Assembly: GCF_032854445.1 (NCBI RefSeq) | Contig: NC_088300.1 | Coordinates: 18,829,608 to 18,893,607 of the forward strand | Reading direction: 5' to 3' | DNA length: 64,000 bases | Origin: Liolophura sinensis | Taxonomy: Eukaryota > Mollusca > Polyplacophora > Chitonida > Chitonidae | Shown here: piece after piece, positions 42,825-55,269 of the stretch | Numbering within the stretch: the first letter of the stretch is position 1 | How the letters are laid out: each line of letters starts with the position of its first letter | Made by a program: the position numbers and the translations under genes | Notes under the pieces: model-generated | What the model was told of the DNA's origin: nothing | Databases searched by the model: none | Seen by the model: the letters and a program-made list of their open reading frames with translations, nothing else

Positions 42825-43570
42825 CTGGAGGAGGAAAACACTATTAGGAAAAATACGCACTACATATATATGCTGTACACGTAAACTGTGTAAACCCATG
42901 CCATGACACTAAGCTATAGATTTGTTTCTAAAGATTTATCTTTTACATGAATTTCAGTATTTTCCTTGGCTCAAATTACGCATTTAATTTCAAAGCTTGG
43001 TTTTATGCCTTTTATAATTACTAGCTGTATACAGACCATCGGAGACCAGGAGAAATTAATATACAAATCCCCGTGCAATAAGTAAACAGGTGGTCAGTGT
43101 ATCATTTCAATCGAGCTTTTTAATCGCCCGGATTAGAATGGCCATTAAACGAGAAGAGGAAAGCGGATTGATTTCATATGGAAATAGCTGGGTTTATCAT
43201 AATAACAAGTGTACACAGAACAAAGGATCATCAAAAACAATAATGTGCCAAACTGCCCGCATCTGCTCCACCCAGATGGACATACTGTCCAATGACCCCA
43301 AGGTTAGGAGGGTGGAATAACATGGTCAAAATGCTGAGATCTTAACACAAACTCATATACGCTTGACAATAAAACATCGTCCCGTAGCTACAATCACAAT
43401 ATATGGGCCCTTTACATAGCTTACTGTCTTACATTATGTAAGTGATTGCCGCCTTTAAATCCTCAGGGCACGTCTATACGTCGAAGCAGACATTCGTATA
43501 CAGGGCCAATTCCCAAAACCACATTTAGCAGAAACTATCACAGAACTCAGAAAGTATATAAAGTACGAAA

Positions 43571-43731
43571 TTAGGACGGAATAATAGAAAAAGTGGTCAA
43601 CAGTTTTCAGTGTATATACATATATATACTGTCATGGTACACGGCTTAAATATTAATCTCACTCATTCGCACAGATCATACTTTGCGTCTTTCCGACATC
43701 ACTGACCACTTTTTCTATGATTCCGTCCTAA
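43571..43731. mobile_element. 161-bp foldback element (29-bp inverted ends, one mismatch)
   Basis: The arms are 43571-43599 and 43703-43731: TTAGGACGGAATAATAG... against its inverted copy ...CTATGATTCCGTCCTAA, differing at one base. The 103-bp spacer holds TATA-rich sequence. No ORF. Confidence 0.8.
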
Positions 43732-43869
43732 TATAATAAAATATGTATATCATTTGCGGTTTGATTGCAACCGTTCAAGTATCCAACAGGTTCTGGCATT
43801 CATTAAATACCTCTAACAGGGAATTTATGGGTTCCCCTACTTTAACTCTAAGTTCGATGATGACCTCTT

Positions 43870-44056
43870 GTCTTTTACGACGTTCCTTGATCACAGTTTT
43901 TCTTCCACCTATTTGGTGTGCATACATGAATCTGCACATCACATGTGGGGAAGTTCTACAGTAACATGTTAAAGTTTACCCCCAGCCCCCCGGCTTATAC
44001 CTAGCCATATACTAGTCATACAATTAAGTACAAAATTCTTGAGTAGGGTGTCAATC

Positions 44057-44060
<4 letters not shown>
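43870..44060 (+). mobile_element. Family C element, diverged
   Basis: CATCACATGTGGGGAAGTTC then TACAGTAACATGTTAAAG, CCCCAGCCCC and AAAATTCTTGAGTAGGGTGT (SINE-like tail). Confidence 0.5.

Positions 44061-44103
<43 letters not shown>
44059..44103. repeat. (AAT)n microsatellite
   Basis: About 15 AAT units. Confidence 0.95.
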
Positions 44104-44107
<4 letters not shown>

Positions 44108-44879
44108 GGCAAGAGTCTGGTCAATGAGTAGGCCTACGTGGGTTCGAACCCACATGTCCTATTCGTGTAAGACACCTTTGGAATGGGGTTGTACATCAAA
44201 CAAATTAATATTAGATATGTATTTAGAGAGGTGCGACATCAATGGACCGGTCTACAAGCGCTAGCCTCAGGTGGCTATTTCAACTTCTCTCTTTAAACAG
44301 GACTGGCAGAGTTTTATTGCCACAGCAGGAACCAATAGTAAATCTATATCTTTTAAAGGAAAACCTATAAATCGTTGCTACATGATGTCTGCAGTCCTAA
44401 AAACGTCAACCGTGGTCTTACTTCTCAGGTATTCCACTCGAATATGACACACCATCCCCGAAATCACGAAACCGCCATCGCTGAAGGTTACACATGCGCA
44501 ATCAACCATCTGGGTCCAAGATTTGGGGTCGGAATGACGAATGGAAGGGCATACATTGGATGATGATATCACATCGCATATAGAGGTGGCAAAGCATATG
44601 ATAAATTCTGATTGTGAATGTGTACTCATTTGAACACGCATGAATTTTGCTCGAATAAAAAAAGATGGTGGAGATTCTGAACACTCACACACCCCATCCC
44701 CTAACCTGAAACCGTGGTGGCTAGACACCATGACCTCATTCCCATCACTTGTAATTAAAAAATGGTGGTTGTATCCATATAGCTGGGCTACATACACTAT
44801 TCCAAGTGAAATTTTGACAACATAGCTTTTTCAGTATGAACTTGGGGAAATGACTACATGACTAATAGAGAAAATGCGC

Positions 44880-45180
44880 TCGTGTAACCTAAAGCAGCAG
44901 CCATATTGCCTTCACCACAGTTACGGGCCTTGATAAAGTTGTCGTTCCCGAATGGCGCAAGCGCGTTAAACCTGAAAAACAGAGCCTAATGGCGGATTTG
45001 TTTTGAAATAGTTTGCCTTGTTTTTGAATTTTGGTTAGGCGTGCCATTTCCGAGTGAAATATACGCGGGGTGTTTCACGTGCGCGCGGGGCGAGAGGTAA
45101 AAGACACACAGCTGACAAGTGTTTGGGACTGCAGATATTATTTAGAAAGGACTTTCCGGACTTCCGGTGAAACGGTGTAA
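44880..45180. promoter_or_regulatory. CpG-richer island-like patch with E-box
   Basis: CACGTG at 45076-45081 lies within CGCGGGGTGTTTCACGTGCG, and CGCAAGCGCG and CCGGACTTCCGG lie nearby, in AT-rich surroundings. It could be a promoter of an unidentified gene on either strand. No transcript evidence. Confidence 0.25.
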
Positions 45181-45199
45181 GATTTAACATAGGCTGTGG

Positions 45200-47425
45200 C
45201 TAAAAGAGCTGAAACAGTCACCAAGAGCAATTCAACCACAAGTCCCATATCCTTCTTAAAAGTGAAATATTGAACTGTTGATTTAGGCCACATGCTCGAC
45301 ATAGCGGTGCCTGTCTCTAACAGGTCTTCGAAGCATATTGTTGAGAGCCTGCTGTTTTCATGTTCAATTCTAGCCAGTGTTTGAAGGGACGCCAGGATGA
45401 ATCATTTCATATCACAGCCTTGATGACCTGGACCATATGCATATATGTAGCGTCATAATTCATAATCAAAGGTACATCCATCTATGTTACAATATTTTTG
45501 TTAGTCTTTTCCGTCTAACTTTACTGTTTTCATAGTTATAGCACGTTTTCCCCATAATACAAACGCGCCGAGTTGTCTGATGAATAGCTTCATTCTTGAT
45601 AACCTTACTCGTGGACAATGAGGTTGCAGTTTCGAATCCAGCTTTTTCTTGGTCGACGACATGACGCTTTGTTTTCTAGGTACCTTTTCAGGTTTATCAG
45701 CTGGATTTATTACTGTATCGAACATTCATCAACTATTAATAAACAAAAGTGATCGGTTGATTTGATTGGTGTTTAACGTTTGGTAATAATTTACAGGTAC
45801 GTCAGTAGTTAGACAGGTTTATTGAAGAAACCAGATAGTGGCAAATTTCCTAGCGTAAAGCCGTAGTCGAAAAAGCGATAGATGGCTTCCACCTATCTAT
45901 ATAGGGATCTTCTGACAGAAGGCGTTAACATTTAATGAAAATTAAATTAATTATTGTGCATTAATAATTTTATAATTTCCATTAATTTCTATAATTTTAT
46001 ATTGCTTAATATAATCGCTATGTATAATTAGTTACCTCTGTTGGTGCTATTCTCATTTCTCATAAAGCCTTATAGTCTATAGTTCTCAGTTCCATGTAAT
46101 GGCTTGATTCACGATTGTTTTCTGATTCCATATAGAAGGAAGATATTTGTCAATGACGTGGCGCTCTTTGTATCTGTTCATGGACGTGATACTGAAAATA
46201 CTTCTTGTCAAATATATGATGATTCAATGCATTTTCTCACTGACCTGTTTGATAAAATACCAGGAAATCCTGTTTGTTCTTTCTCGTTTAGTGGTGTCCC
46301 GTGTTTTCGGAGAGATCGTAAACAACTACGATTTTTTACAGAACTAAGGAACTTACTGCTCAGGCGATTAATTTATTGTCGTGTTATCTATTTTCTTTTA
46401 AGAACCAAATAACAACTTCGAGAAGACATACGTAGAAAAATACAAACTTTTCTTAGCAGATGCGACTTGGCGTCTTCCCGGACATGCTTGTGAAGAGCGA
46501 GGCTGCATGATTTATGGCGTTTAATCCGCCATGATGTAATTCCATATATGGACACTATAAGTGTCGTGTGGAACGTAAGAAAATGCACTTCCTGCACGAA
46601 CAGCCTGCATGATTATGGATACTGATTGGCCAGATTAACATTTAGTCACGATAATTTTGCATATATATTACAGTCACACAGTGACGTAGTCATTTCTGAA
46701 ATATTAGAATTGTGTGAAATGTATATGGTATAATCATTATCTTTATTCGAAAGCGTAGGAATAAAATAAGAAATCCTGTTGCTGTCGCATCATCCAAATT
46801 AACACCAATACAACCTTGTATTATATTTTATGGTATGTTCACATTTAAGCAACTCTTTAGGCTGTCTTCGTGTAATCAAATAAATGAAAAAATAAATAAA
46901 TAAATAATAATATGCGGTACTTGGTTGTATTAAACTTCAGTTTTTGAGATACGTGCTAATTTGATAAGTGTTTTTGTTCTGTATGTTATCAAGCATGCTT
47001 CATGAACTGGACGTTTACAAGAAAGAAAACACCCCATCCATGCAGATATAGCCAACAATCATCTTCTTCATGGATACGAGAATATTTTTGCAATTTCGAG
47101 TATATATGAATGACATTGATTTTAACTATAGGGGTGTGGGTGGGGATAAAAAAACGGCACGTCTTCTTACAGCATTGTAACTCATGCTCAGCAAATTTAG
47201 TGCATTTTTGAAAAATGTTAGTATATGCAATTTGCAATATAATGCCATGTGCTTTTGTTTGTCTACTATATGAACCGTTCTGTTCATGCGTACACTGATG
47301 CCAACTGCCTTGAGGCTTATCACGGGTTTAAAACACTGATCTTAAACAGAAAACAAATATCCAGTCTTTTTGCTTTTAATTGAAGTACATCTCAGTTTCT
47401 ACACTGGCAGCGATCAGATGTCGAC
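45200..47425. other. Intergenic, no gene identified
   Basis: A stretch at 46104-46412 is open in two frames behind an acceptor-like TTTTCTGATTCCATATAG, but I recognise no family. The (AAAT) tract at 46880-46912 may be a SINE tail remnant. Confidence 0.4.
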
Positions 47426-47427
47426 AA

Positions 47428-47520
47428 ATACACACAAAACGCTTTGTTCCATTCCTTTTAATTTCATTTTATAAATTTCAGTACTGATAATCTATTTTTT
47501 GCACACCTGGCTTTGGGGTA
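47428..47520 (+). repeat. Dispersed repeat F, copy 1
   Basis: ACACACAAAACGCTTTGTTC, TTATAAATTTCAGTACTGAT and AATCTATTTTTTGCACACCT match 49131-49220. Confidence 0.7.
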
Positions 47521-47673
47521 CGTTGTAGATTTTCACACATTCGCCTCCAGCGTTGTACAATATTAACTAAGTCGGTTATAATCAGTGTATAATCAGTATA
47601 GATATGAGCCCACTTCAGTGTAATTATATATGACGGTGGTATGATGATCTTTGATAATACTTTCACAAATTTG

Positions 47674-47910
47674 AGGGGCCTCCGTGGCTCAGTTGGTTAG
47701 CGTGCTAGCGCAGCCTAATCACTCAGAAGTCACTCACCAATGCGGTCCCTGTGAGTTCAAGTCCGTGGGAAGATCTTCCAGCAACCTGCGGATGGTCGTG
47801 GGTTTCCCCCAGGCTCTGTCCGGTTTCCACGCACCATAATGCTGGCCGGCGTCGAATAAGTGAAATATTCTTGAGTACCGCGTAAAACACAAATTAAATA
47901 AAATAAATCA
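47674..47910 (+). mobile_element. Family A SINE, full head with internal deletion
   Basis: Head GGGGCCTCCGTGGCTCAGTT, B box GAGTTCAAGTCC, then a jump straight to GTGGGAAGATCTTCCAGCAA (about 30 bp of body missing), then the tail. Confidence 0.85.
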
Positions 47911-47914
47911 CACA

Positions 47915-50760
47915 TTAGACTTATATAGTTCCAAGTTTATCACCCTGTCTCACGCCTGCCACTGTTTCATTATGGCTTGTATCGCGTTCTTTTTGACCTG
48001 CACGTATAGACTGTTTCCAGCAAGTGTTTTGAATGAAATTTCTTAATTGTAGGAAACTTTATATAGGAATAAAAGTGGAGAAGATCAGTACCAGGAGGAA
48101 TTATTCATGCATCATTTTTAAATTACATATGTTGTATATTACACCAATTACATAATTATAATCCTCACAATATTGCTCAAACTTCAAAATTTTGAAAAAA
48201 AATTTGGGTCTACATGCAGAATGGAATTTGACTGCACATGCCGTTGACGTTTAAGGCTTCGCTGCTTCTGAAATAAAGCGAACTACTCTCGGTTTTCTAC
48301 CCTTGTTTATATCAACGACAGGTGGCTTTCTTCACTGCTTTATTCTAACACTCGTTAGTTTCCTTTGTAGGCCTCTGTCCACAATGACATGTTCTGCTGA
48401 CCCTGCCTGATTATGTGTTTTCCACCGCACATAAATATACAGTCAGTCACGCGTCCCTTCTGGACCGCCGTAAATCAGTCTCATAATGATACGATTCGCC
48501 CCACTATTCTCTAATCTGTTCTGATGAAATTATATAGCAGCACCTCAGGCCAGTTTTCTTACCAGTCGTTTGCTTAGGATTGTCGAATAACCGGCTCCAG
48601 GCAAATCTGATATGGCCATTCAAATATATTAAATCAATCGGGCCAGCATCTATGCGTGTTAAGATTTGGGCCCTCGAGGCAGTGTGTCCAGTCAGCACTT
48701 GACTGCATCCTCAAATGTGAGCGAAACAAGAGACAGAAAGAAAAAATTATGAAAACGCTAATAATGCGAAAGAAGTGTGTGATTTTTGTGCTTTGACGTC
48801 TCATGTGACGATGGTAAAGGGGAAGACACAGCGTTCAACACCTGTAGGACAATATGGGTCAGTCCAGCTTTTTTCCCCCATGGTTTCAAATTTGTGTGAG
48901 AGCCTTTCATCATAACACGTCGAATTGGGCAGTATACGTCTCTGCAGCGCGCACCTGTCGACCCTGGCCTGGTGCGTGGTGATGAGGTGTCAAGTCGAAC
49001 TAGTCCAGGACTAGCCTTTGTCCAGAGACCCCTTCTGCCACATAACAAAGGCCTCTTGTGCATGAAATAACCTGATATATCTACAAAAAGGCGAGAAACA
49101 GCAAGTCGGCTGGCGCATGTCCCGCAGATGACCACACAAAACTCTTTGTTCCTCTCTTTTTAATTTCGTTTTATAAATTTCAGTATTGATAATCTCTTTA
49201 TTGTACACTTGGCTTAGGCCACGCCTAACTCGGCCTGACACCCTTATAGGTATTGGCTATTTTCCACTTGGCTCTTGTGCTCCTTAAATCAGACTCTACA
49301 TCATGCCCCATCCCCATCCACTCACGACCCCTCTATCCGAAAGCGCGTTGGGACGGCTCGCACATACAGCCGGCCATCTACCCAACAAAAAAACAAAAAA
49401 AAACACTCCGCTATACTGACGGATCACTCTTCTAATTTGCCCGCTCTTTATCGCCAACGCCGATTGTGGACGGATAATGATATGTACCACTTAGTTAATG
49501 GCTCCCATGGCAACGCTCTGTCAAGAAACACGAACCGAGTTCTAAGAAATCAACAATAAATGGCTGCATTTCAAACACTCTCGGCGGCTTAATTATAAAC
49601 TTCAGTGACAGAAAAAAAAAAGGTAGAGGCAAAGGAAATATATAAATAATACGAGAACCTAATAAATTATATGGTATACGCCATTATAGACATGGTTTTC
49701 CATGAATGGCTGTTATTTAAGAAATTGTTGTTTATTGTAGAAAATAACAAAGCTGGACCTATAAAAGTAAGGAAATCAGAAACAATAGAAAAGATTTAAA
49801 AAATACAAAAAATAACTAGATAAATATAATAAATAAATCATAATTAGCTTCAAAAGTGATGATCTTTACTAGAGCACTACTTTTATATATCCCGCTTCTA
49901 CAGCTGTTTTGTACAAAATACATAGCTTTATTAGTGTTTACATGAGGTAATCATTTTAAATTCTCATATATACAGTCCACATATTTTCACCCTTATGACT
50001 AATTTCTTGTGAAATTCTGTGATGGAACATTCTCCAACAAATTTAGCTTAGCTGCACTATTTCTGAATACCTTGCTATTTTTTTTATTTCCGTTTATTTC
50101 GTTGAAACCTTGAACGGTGTTAAAGGTGTCGTGGAAGGTCGGTATAATAAAAGCTGCTGAGATTTGCTTTACCTATTTCATTACACCATATTCCATGTCA
50201 TATAGCTAACGGTTTAGAGATGTGGATTTATAGTGAGCTACATAATTCATCCTCAAAAATATCATTCCGAAACCACCTGCGGTTATGTTTCATATGAGGA
50301 ATATAAAAAGGCGATATTTTGACAATAAAGCACCTGTTATACAGGAAGAGATGAGGATATGCCTTTGATACATCGACGGGAAAAGTATGAACAGGTGAGC
50401 CTCTGAAGAGAGCCTGACCAGACTGTGTGAGTGGGTGAACTTTATCTGACCCTTAGGATAGACATGAGACCACTGGTCAGCGTCTACACCAACACACGTC
50501 TTAGACGAAAGTAAGGAGAGACGTTTAATGGCGGGCTGTCAGGTCTGGAAGCGACAACAGGCTGTGGACGATCGGGTATAGCCCCCAAGTTCTTCTGAAC
50601 ACTTAAATATGCTGGTACAATGACAGGAAATAACAGCTATATACGATATACGCTGTAGGCGTAGCTTAAAACAGGTCCATACGAAAAATCAAAATGTTTC
50701 TATACCCAGAGAATTCAGTATGGAAAAATATATGAATAAAAACATCCTGTACATCCTGTA
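47915..50760. other. Intergenic, no gene identified
   Basis: Apart from repeat F, only weak frames are seen (for example 48758-49135 on the - strand, 125 codons, unrecognised). Confidence 0.4.
49131..49220 (+). repeat. Dispersed repeat F, copy 2
   Basis: CACACAAAACTCTTTGTTCC, TTATAAATTTCAGTATTGAT and AATCTCTTTATTGTACACTT; the same order as at 47428, 1.7 kb away in the same orientation. Confidence 0.7.
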
Positions 50761-50766
50761 CACACA

Positions 50767-50769
<3 letters not shown>

Positions 50770-50847
<78 letters not shown>

Positions 50848-50888
50848 AGACATATGGCGCCATCTCAGTTGTCGTGCTCCCCAAACGC

Positions 50889-50953
<65 letters not shown>
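50770..50953. repeat. Paired long (TA)n tracts
   Basis: (TA)n at 50770-50844 and at 50891-50953 are separated by a 46-nt non-repetitive spacer. The second tract is bordered on both sides by ACGCAG. Confidence 0.95.
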
Positions 50954-50956
<3 letters not shown>

Positions 50957-52059
50957 GCAGAGCATAGAGAGTAAAACCGGAGTAGCAATGACAATGTGAT
51001 ATCGTATCACGTATATACAACCGGTGAAATGATGTAAATTCAATTACATACAAGTGTTCATATAGCATTTAGAATTTAAAATTCTGGTTCATTGTTAAAA
51101 CCAAACTTTCAGGGCTATAGTGATATTTCTGCTTTTGTAAAAAAGCTGTAAAGCTCAAAGTTGATGCTTTAAATTTGATTTGATAAATGTATTGCTTTGT
51201 TCGTAACAAAACAGTATTCAGGAATAACTGTAGCTTTTCCCAACCATAAATGATGTGCTGGTTGAGGAATGTACCTTAGTGTATATTAGCCAGTGTGTTA
51301 ATCTCTGTCAAAAGCCTTGAACAACTGGGCAATACAGAAACAGATGATCTGATGTTTTGCTCTCCATCTGACATATTGATTTTAAATAGACAAGATTTTG
51401 TGGCTAATATTCTATAAAGTATTTTATATCACAAACATCTAAGTTTGACTTCTGTTGTACAAATAAATGAAGACTCAACGAAAAAAAAATGAAAATTGCA
51501 ACATTTAGCTTACCATATTGTGTTCATTTAATTTTTATTCTTTTTCATAAACTGAAATTATTTTTTTTTCACAAATATTCCTATATTTTGTTATTTATCG
51601 ACAGCTTATCCCCTAAAAATTCTATCAGTAAATACATTTTGTTAGTGGTTGCATAAACAATTTTATTATTTGGGGAGACTGAAGGGTGGGGGAGTGGGTC
51701 TGTCTGATATGAAGGCCTGCATACACGTATCGCAGTGCGATGGCTGGATGATAGAGTGTCTGAAAGTCATGCAGGATAGCAGAGGTTCAACCCAAGTCGT
51801 GTCACATCTAACACTAAAATCTCTGTACCCTCTCTGCCGCTTCGCATAAGAAGGTGTCGGTGTGTTGGCAGTGGGACCGACCTGTTACAAGGCTACAGCG
51901 ACGTGAAATATCCGAATGATAAGCGGCAACATACGGTATAAAATCCACTCTTATATCTGCAATGTAAAAAATCACTTAAATATAAAGCCTTGTGTGCTGT
52001 TTAATTTATTTGCTTGGTGTTTGAATGTTGTAAGTTATGAAGATTGCAATTTTGAATGT

Positions 52060-52140
52060 AGGCTTGGGGCTTAACGTCATACTCAACAATTTTTCAGTCA
52101 GATGACGTTGCTTACATGCTTCAGTGATAGGTACCCTTAG
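52060..52140 (+). mobile_element. Family B fragment
   Basis: GGCTTGGGGCTTAACGTCAT, then ACTCAACAATTTTTCAGTCA, then GATGACG equals the start of the 15088 copy. Confidence 0.75.
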
Positions 52141-52182
52141 GGAGATGAAATATTGCATTAAGTTTATTTCATTTAAAAAAAG

Positions 52183-52186
<4 letters not shown>

Positions 52187-52215
<29 letters not shown>

Positions 52216-52219
52216 CTGT

Positions 52220-52304
<85 letters not shown>

Positions 52305-52311
52305 GTGACAG
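52187..52311. repeat. (CA)n followed by (AT)n with complementary flanks
   Basis: (AC)n runs to 52214. CTGTCAC at 52216-52222, (AT)n at 52223-52303 and GTGACAG at 52305-52311 together form one long self-complementary hairpin. Confidence 0.95.
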
Positions 52312-52597
52312 AATTCTTTTGTTCAATACAACGATAGCAAGTCTTTTAAAAAAGACGCCTGTTATTGGTGAAAACCCGTCGACTGTAAACTGTTTGAAGA
52401 TGCATCTATTACGAGAAGCACGTGATCGATAAAAAGACTACATGTGTATACAGAGTTGTGTTAAGGGATTTCTTCCACACCGAGGCATTTCCGATGTCAA
52501 CAAAATTAATTAAACCTTGACAAGGGAAGGTCTTCCTTGAAAGGTGCAATTCTTTAGGCGATAAACTGCGTGTTTCCTAAGGGTTTGTGTGCTACAG

Positions 52598-52807
52598 CTA
52601 CACAGACATATCCTGGACAGATGGTATATCCACGAGAGCACAAGGAGTGGTGATCAGATCGAGGCTGGCACCGACAGGTCCCCCAATAAGCCTCACTTTG
52701 ACGCCTGAGATGAACTACCCGGATGTGGTGTTGATTACCTCACTGCACCTTGGTCTAAGGGAACAAGAGCTGCATTCAGGAAGAATCTCGAGTGGCTTTT
52801 ATAGCAG
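52598..52807 (+). other. Candidate 210-nt exon, gene unknown
   Basis: Acceptor TTTGTGTGCTACAG|C and donor TATAGCAG|GTATGC bound a stop-free stretch of about 70 codons (YTDISWTDGISTRAQGVVIR ... NYPDVVLITSLHLGLREQEL). Its composition is unusually protein-like for this region. I do not recognise the family, and no partner exons were found. Confidence 0.3.
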
Positions 52808-53399
52808 GTATGCTCTTCATTAAGTTTGTCCGATGGCACGGATGTGAACAAGTGCACCAGCCTATATCTGCGCAACAATATATAAATAAAAAGCAATGTA
52901 GTTATATAAACAAGCTATAACACACTACCCTCAGTGAACTGAGTATAACTACACAGCCGAGTCTTTTATGTTACCTCTCACGAATGACTGAATGTAACAA
53001 GAAAACGAATGAGCACCAGTCAGGTTCATGCTCAAATCCAGCTACCGCTCTTCCGGTTGCGGCCTTAAGTTTTCTTCCTCGCCAATGATTGGGGATTTTG
53101 TACTGTGAAAAAAACTACTGGAGACTTTTAGTGAGCCTTCTATAGTTATACCCAAGCGATAATATTAATGAGTATTGATTTATTGATTAGTGGTTTGCAA
53201 TTTATTTATTTATATAATTGATATTGTAACTGGTCAAGAATTTTTTTTCCCATGTGTCGCTTTCAGATTTGCGATTGGAGTAAACTGAAGGGAACCGCCA
53301 AGCAGTGTAACTAAAAGCTTTGATTTGTTCATTTTACGTCCATATTGTTCATCCACTGATATAGCGTGAGGTCGAGGGTTCGGTTACGATTTTGGCGTA

Positions 53400-53550
53400 A
53401 TGGCGTTAACTCCATCCTCACCTTCTGGGTGTGCCGCGATGATTTAGCGTTTGCCTGTTATTAACGTCGTGCTTCTTCCACCCATAAAAATTGACCACCG
53501 TAATATAAGTAGACATTCATAAGCACGGCTTAAACCACCTATCCAAGTAA
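53400..53550 (+). mobile_element. Family C / SINE-tail-like fragment
   Basis: CTTCTTCCACCCATAAAAAT, GACCACCGTAATATAAGTAG and AGCACGGCTTAAACCACCTA: a decayed version of the CCGTCGTATAAGTG...GTACGGCGTAAAACACC tail. Confidence 0.5.
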
Positions 53551-53799
53551 ATAAACAAGTAAGTTCATAGTTTGGTCAGGCATGTGGGATATCTTTTCAA
53601 CCCAAATGCCCCATGTATACAGAAGTGTGTAAGATGTATTGTGTCTATTTGTTGTGCCTATATACCAGTATATAAGTAGGCCTAATCATTACAAGTCCAC
53701 AGGCATTTTTTTCTTTAAATTGTTTTGTTTCATCTAATTTACAGACATAAACAAAACAATTCTTCCAAATATTCTGTTCAACCTTTGTTTTTAACAGTA

Positions 53800-53995
53800 C
53801 ATTGTCCACACTGATTCTCTTTATCTACAGTATGCGCAATATGATTCTAACCACCCTTGAAGCGATTTTTTTTTTATGAAAGCTGATTAAGTAGTTCCGC
53901 GCGAGGACACCAGTGGTGAGGCTTCGCATAAACAAGGCTACGTGCGTCGCCCAGGCTCCAAAGGTCAGACTTGTCTAGTGGTGTAAGTAGTACGC
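53800..53995 (+). repeat. Dispersed repeat D, copy 3 (3' part)
   Basis: CTCTTTATCTACAGTATGCG, TTAAGTAGTTCCGCGCGAGG, ACGTGCGTCGCCCAGGCTCC and AAAGGTCAGACTTGTC parallel 23278-23450. Confidence 0.65.
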
Positions 53996-54059
53996 AATTC
54001 TTCTTTGATGGGGGAGTGCTGTGATTCACATCATTCTATGATAGATTGAATACTTTGTT

Positions 54060-54200
54060 TTTAATACTGTGATCAAGAATATGTCCCTTATATCGGCCCA
54101 CCATGGCGGCCAGTTTCATGCTTGGGTAGAGGCGGCAGGAATTCCAAAATTTAACCACTGGACTTTGGCAAGTAACTGACACAGTTCCTCACAAGCGTCA
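54060..54200. mobile_element. Diverged dispersed element
   Basis: TCAAGAATATGTCCCTTAT, CCACCATGGCGGCCAG and AACCACTGGACTTTGGCAAG TAACTGACACAG: SINE-tail-like in front, then a relative of the 68-bp satellite unit. Confidence 0.5.
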
Positions 54201-54345
54201 CTGTATGGTTATGCTTATAATGTGCTGATCTGGAACCATTTTTAACAATCATCTTGCCTGATAATTTGAAGTCAAACATAATTAAGTCCTTTTCACCACG
54301 AAACAGTTTATGTAACAAGAGAAAAAAAACTTAAAAAGAAAAAAA

Positions 54346-54406
54346 CATATATATATATATATATATTTTTTTTTTTCACAGTACAATATATATATATATA
54401 TATATA
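54346..54406. repeat. Two short (AT)n tracts
   Basis: (AT)n near 54346-54366 and 54388-54406, separated by a T run and CACAGTACA. Confidence 0.9.
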
Positions 54407-55269
54407 GCTACAGTCATCCATGCCGATTTGGGAATGTTTTATTTTTTATTACTGCGCCTATATATAGTCATGTACCTACATGCGGGAAGCTGCTCAAGTA
54501 TACATGCTCAAGTTACATGCATTCGGCATTCCGATGACTTCGTTAATAGCTGGGCTAACCGGGTAGTACTGTACCAGTGAGTAATATGGGCAGTGTATGG
54601 GCTGGCCTGACACACTTTCGTGATCATTCTAGTGGAACTGTAGAGGCGTGCCCTATATCCACACATCTATCTCATCGGATTGAATTAGGTCACCGAGTTA
54701 TTATTGTAAGAGGGCCTACTGGTTCACTGACCGTGACTATATAAAACACAGAGTGATGCTTATCCTGTGAGAACACGCTAATGTTAAATAGGTTTTTGCG
54801 CTTGGACGTTACGGCTTTTCCTACACGCAGTTAGCAGTAACCTTGCACGTAACTACCATGATGGTTTTGAATTTGACTTCGTGTAGTTGGACATTTCCTA
54901 TATCTGCAAGCATGGCGTAAAAAGCCACGGGTCAGTGGGCTGAATATTGTAGCAAGTGTGATATAAATGATCTGATCTGATTTGATATTTAATTTTACAC
55001 AAATAACACTCAAAAGTAAACATGCAAAGTAAAGTCTATTTTCTTTGGCGGAAATAAAGCTCTGAACGACCCTTGAGCCATACCTAAAAAGACGTAAAAT
55101 AACCTAATATTTGGACTATTATATTGTGATAGTTATGACGTTATGACGTTGGTGCTTGCCTCTCAATCTCTAGGGCACATCAGGTGGGGGTGGGGTACAA
55201 ACCCACAAAAGGAATTTGTACTCTCAATTAAGAAGTTCTTGGAAGCGGTGGACGAAACCCGTGTGAACG

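Noticed and set aside
44138-44162. tRNA gene suggested by GTGGGTTCGAACCCAC
   Set aside because: Only a T-arm-like palindrome; no acceptor stem pairing, anticodon arm or A box at proper spacing. Probably a SINE remnant.
44378-44797. 139-codon ORF (-) as a gene
   Set aside because: The reading frame looks protein-like in places, but there is no family, no good splice borders and no partner exons.
50666-51043. Long Tyr-Ile repeat ORFs
   Set aside because: Direct translation of the (TA)n microsatellites.
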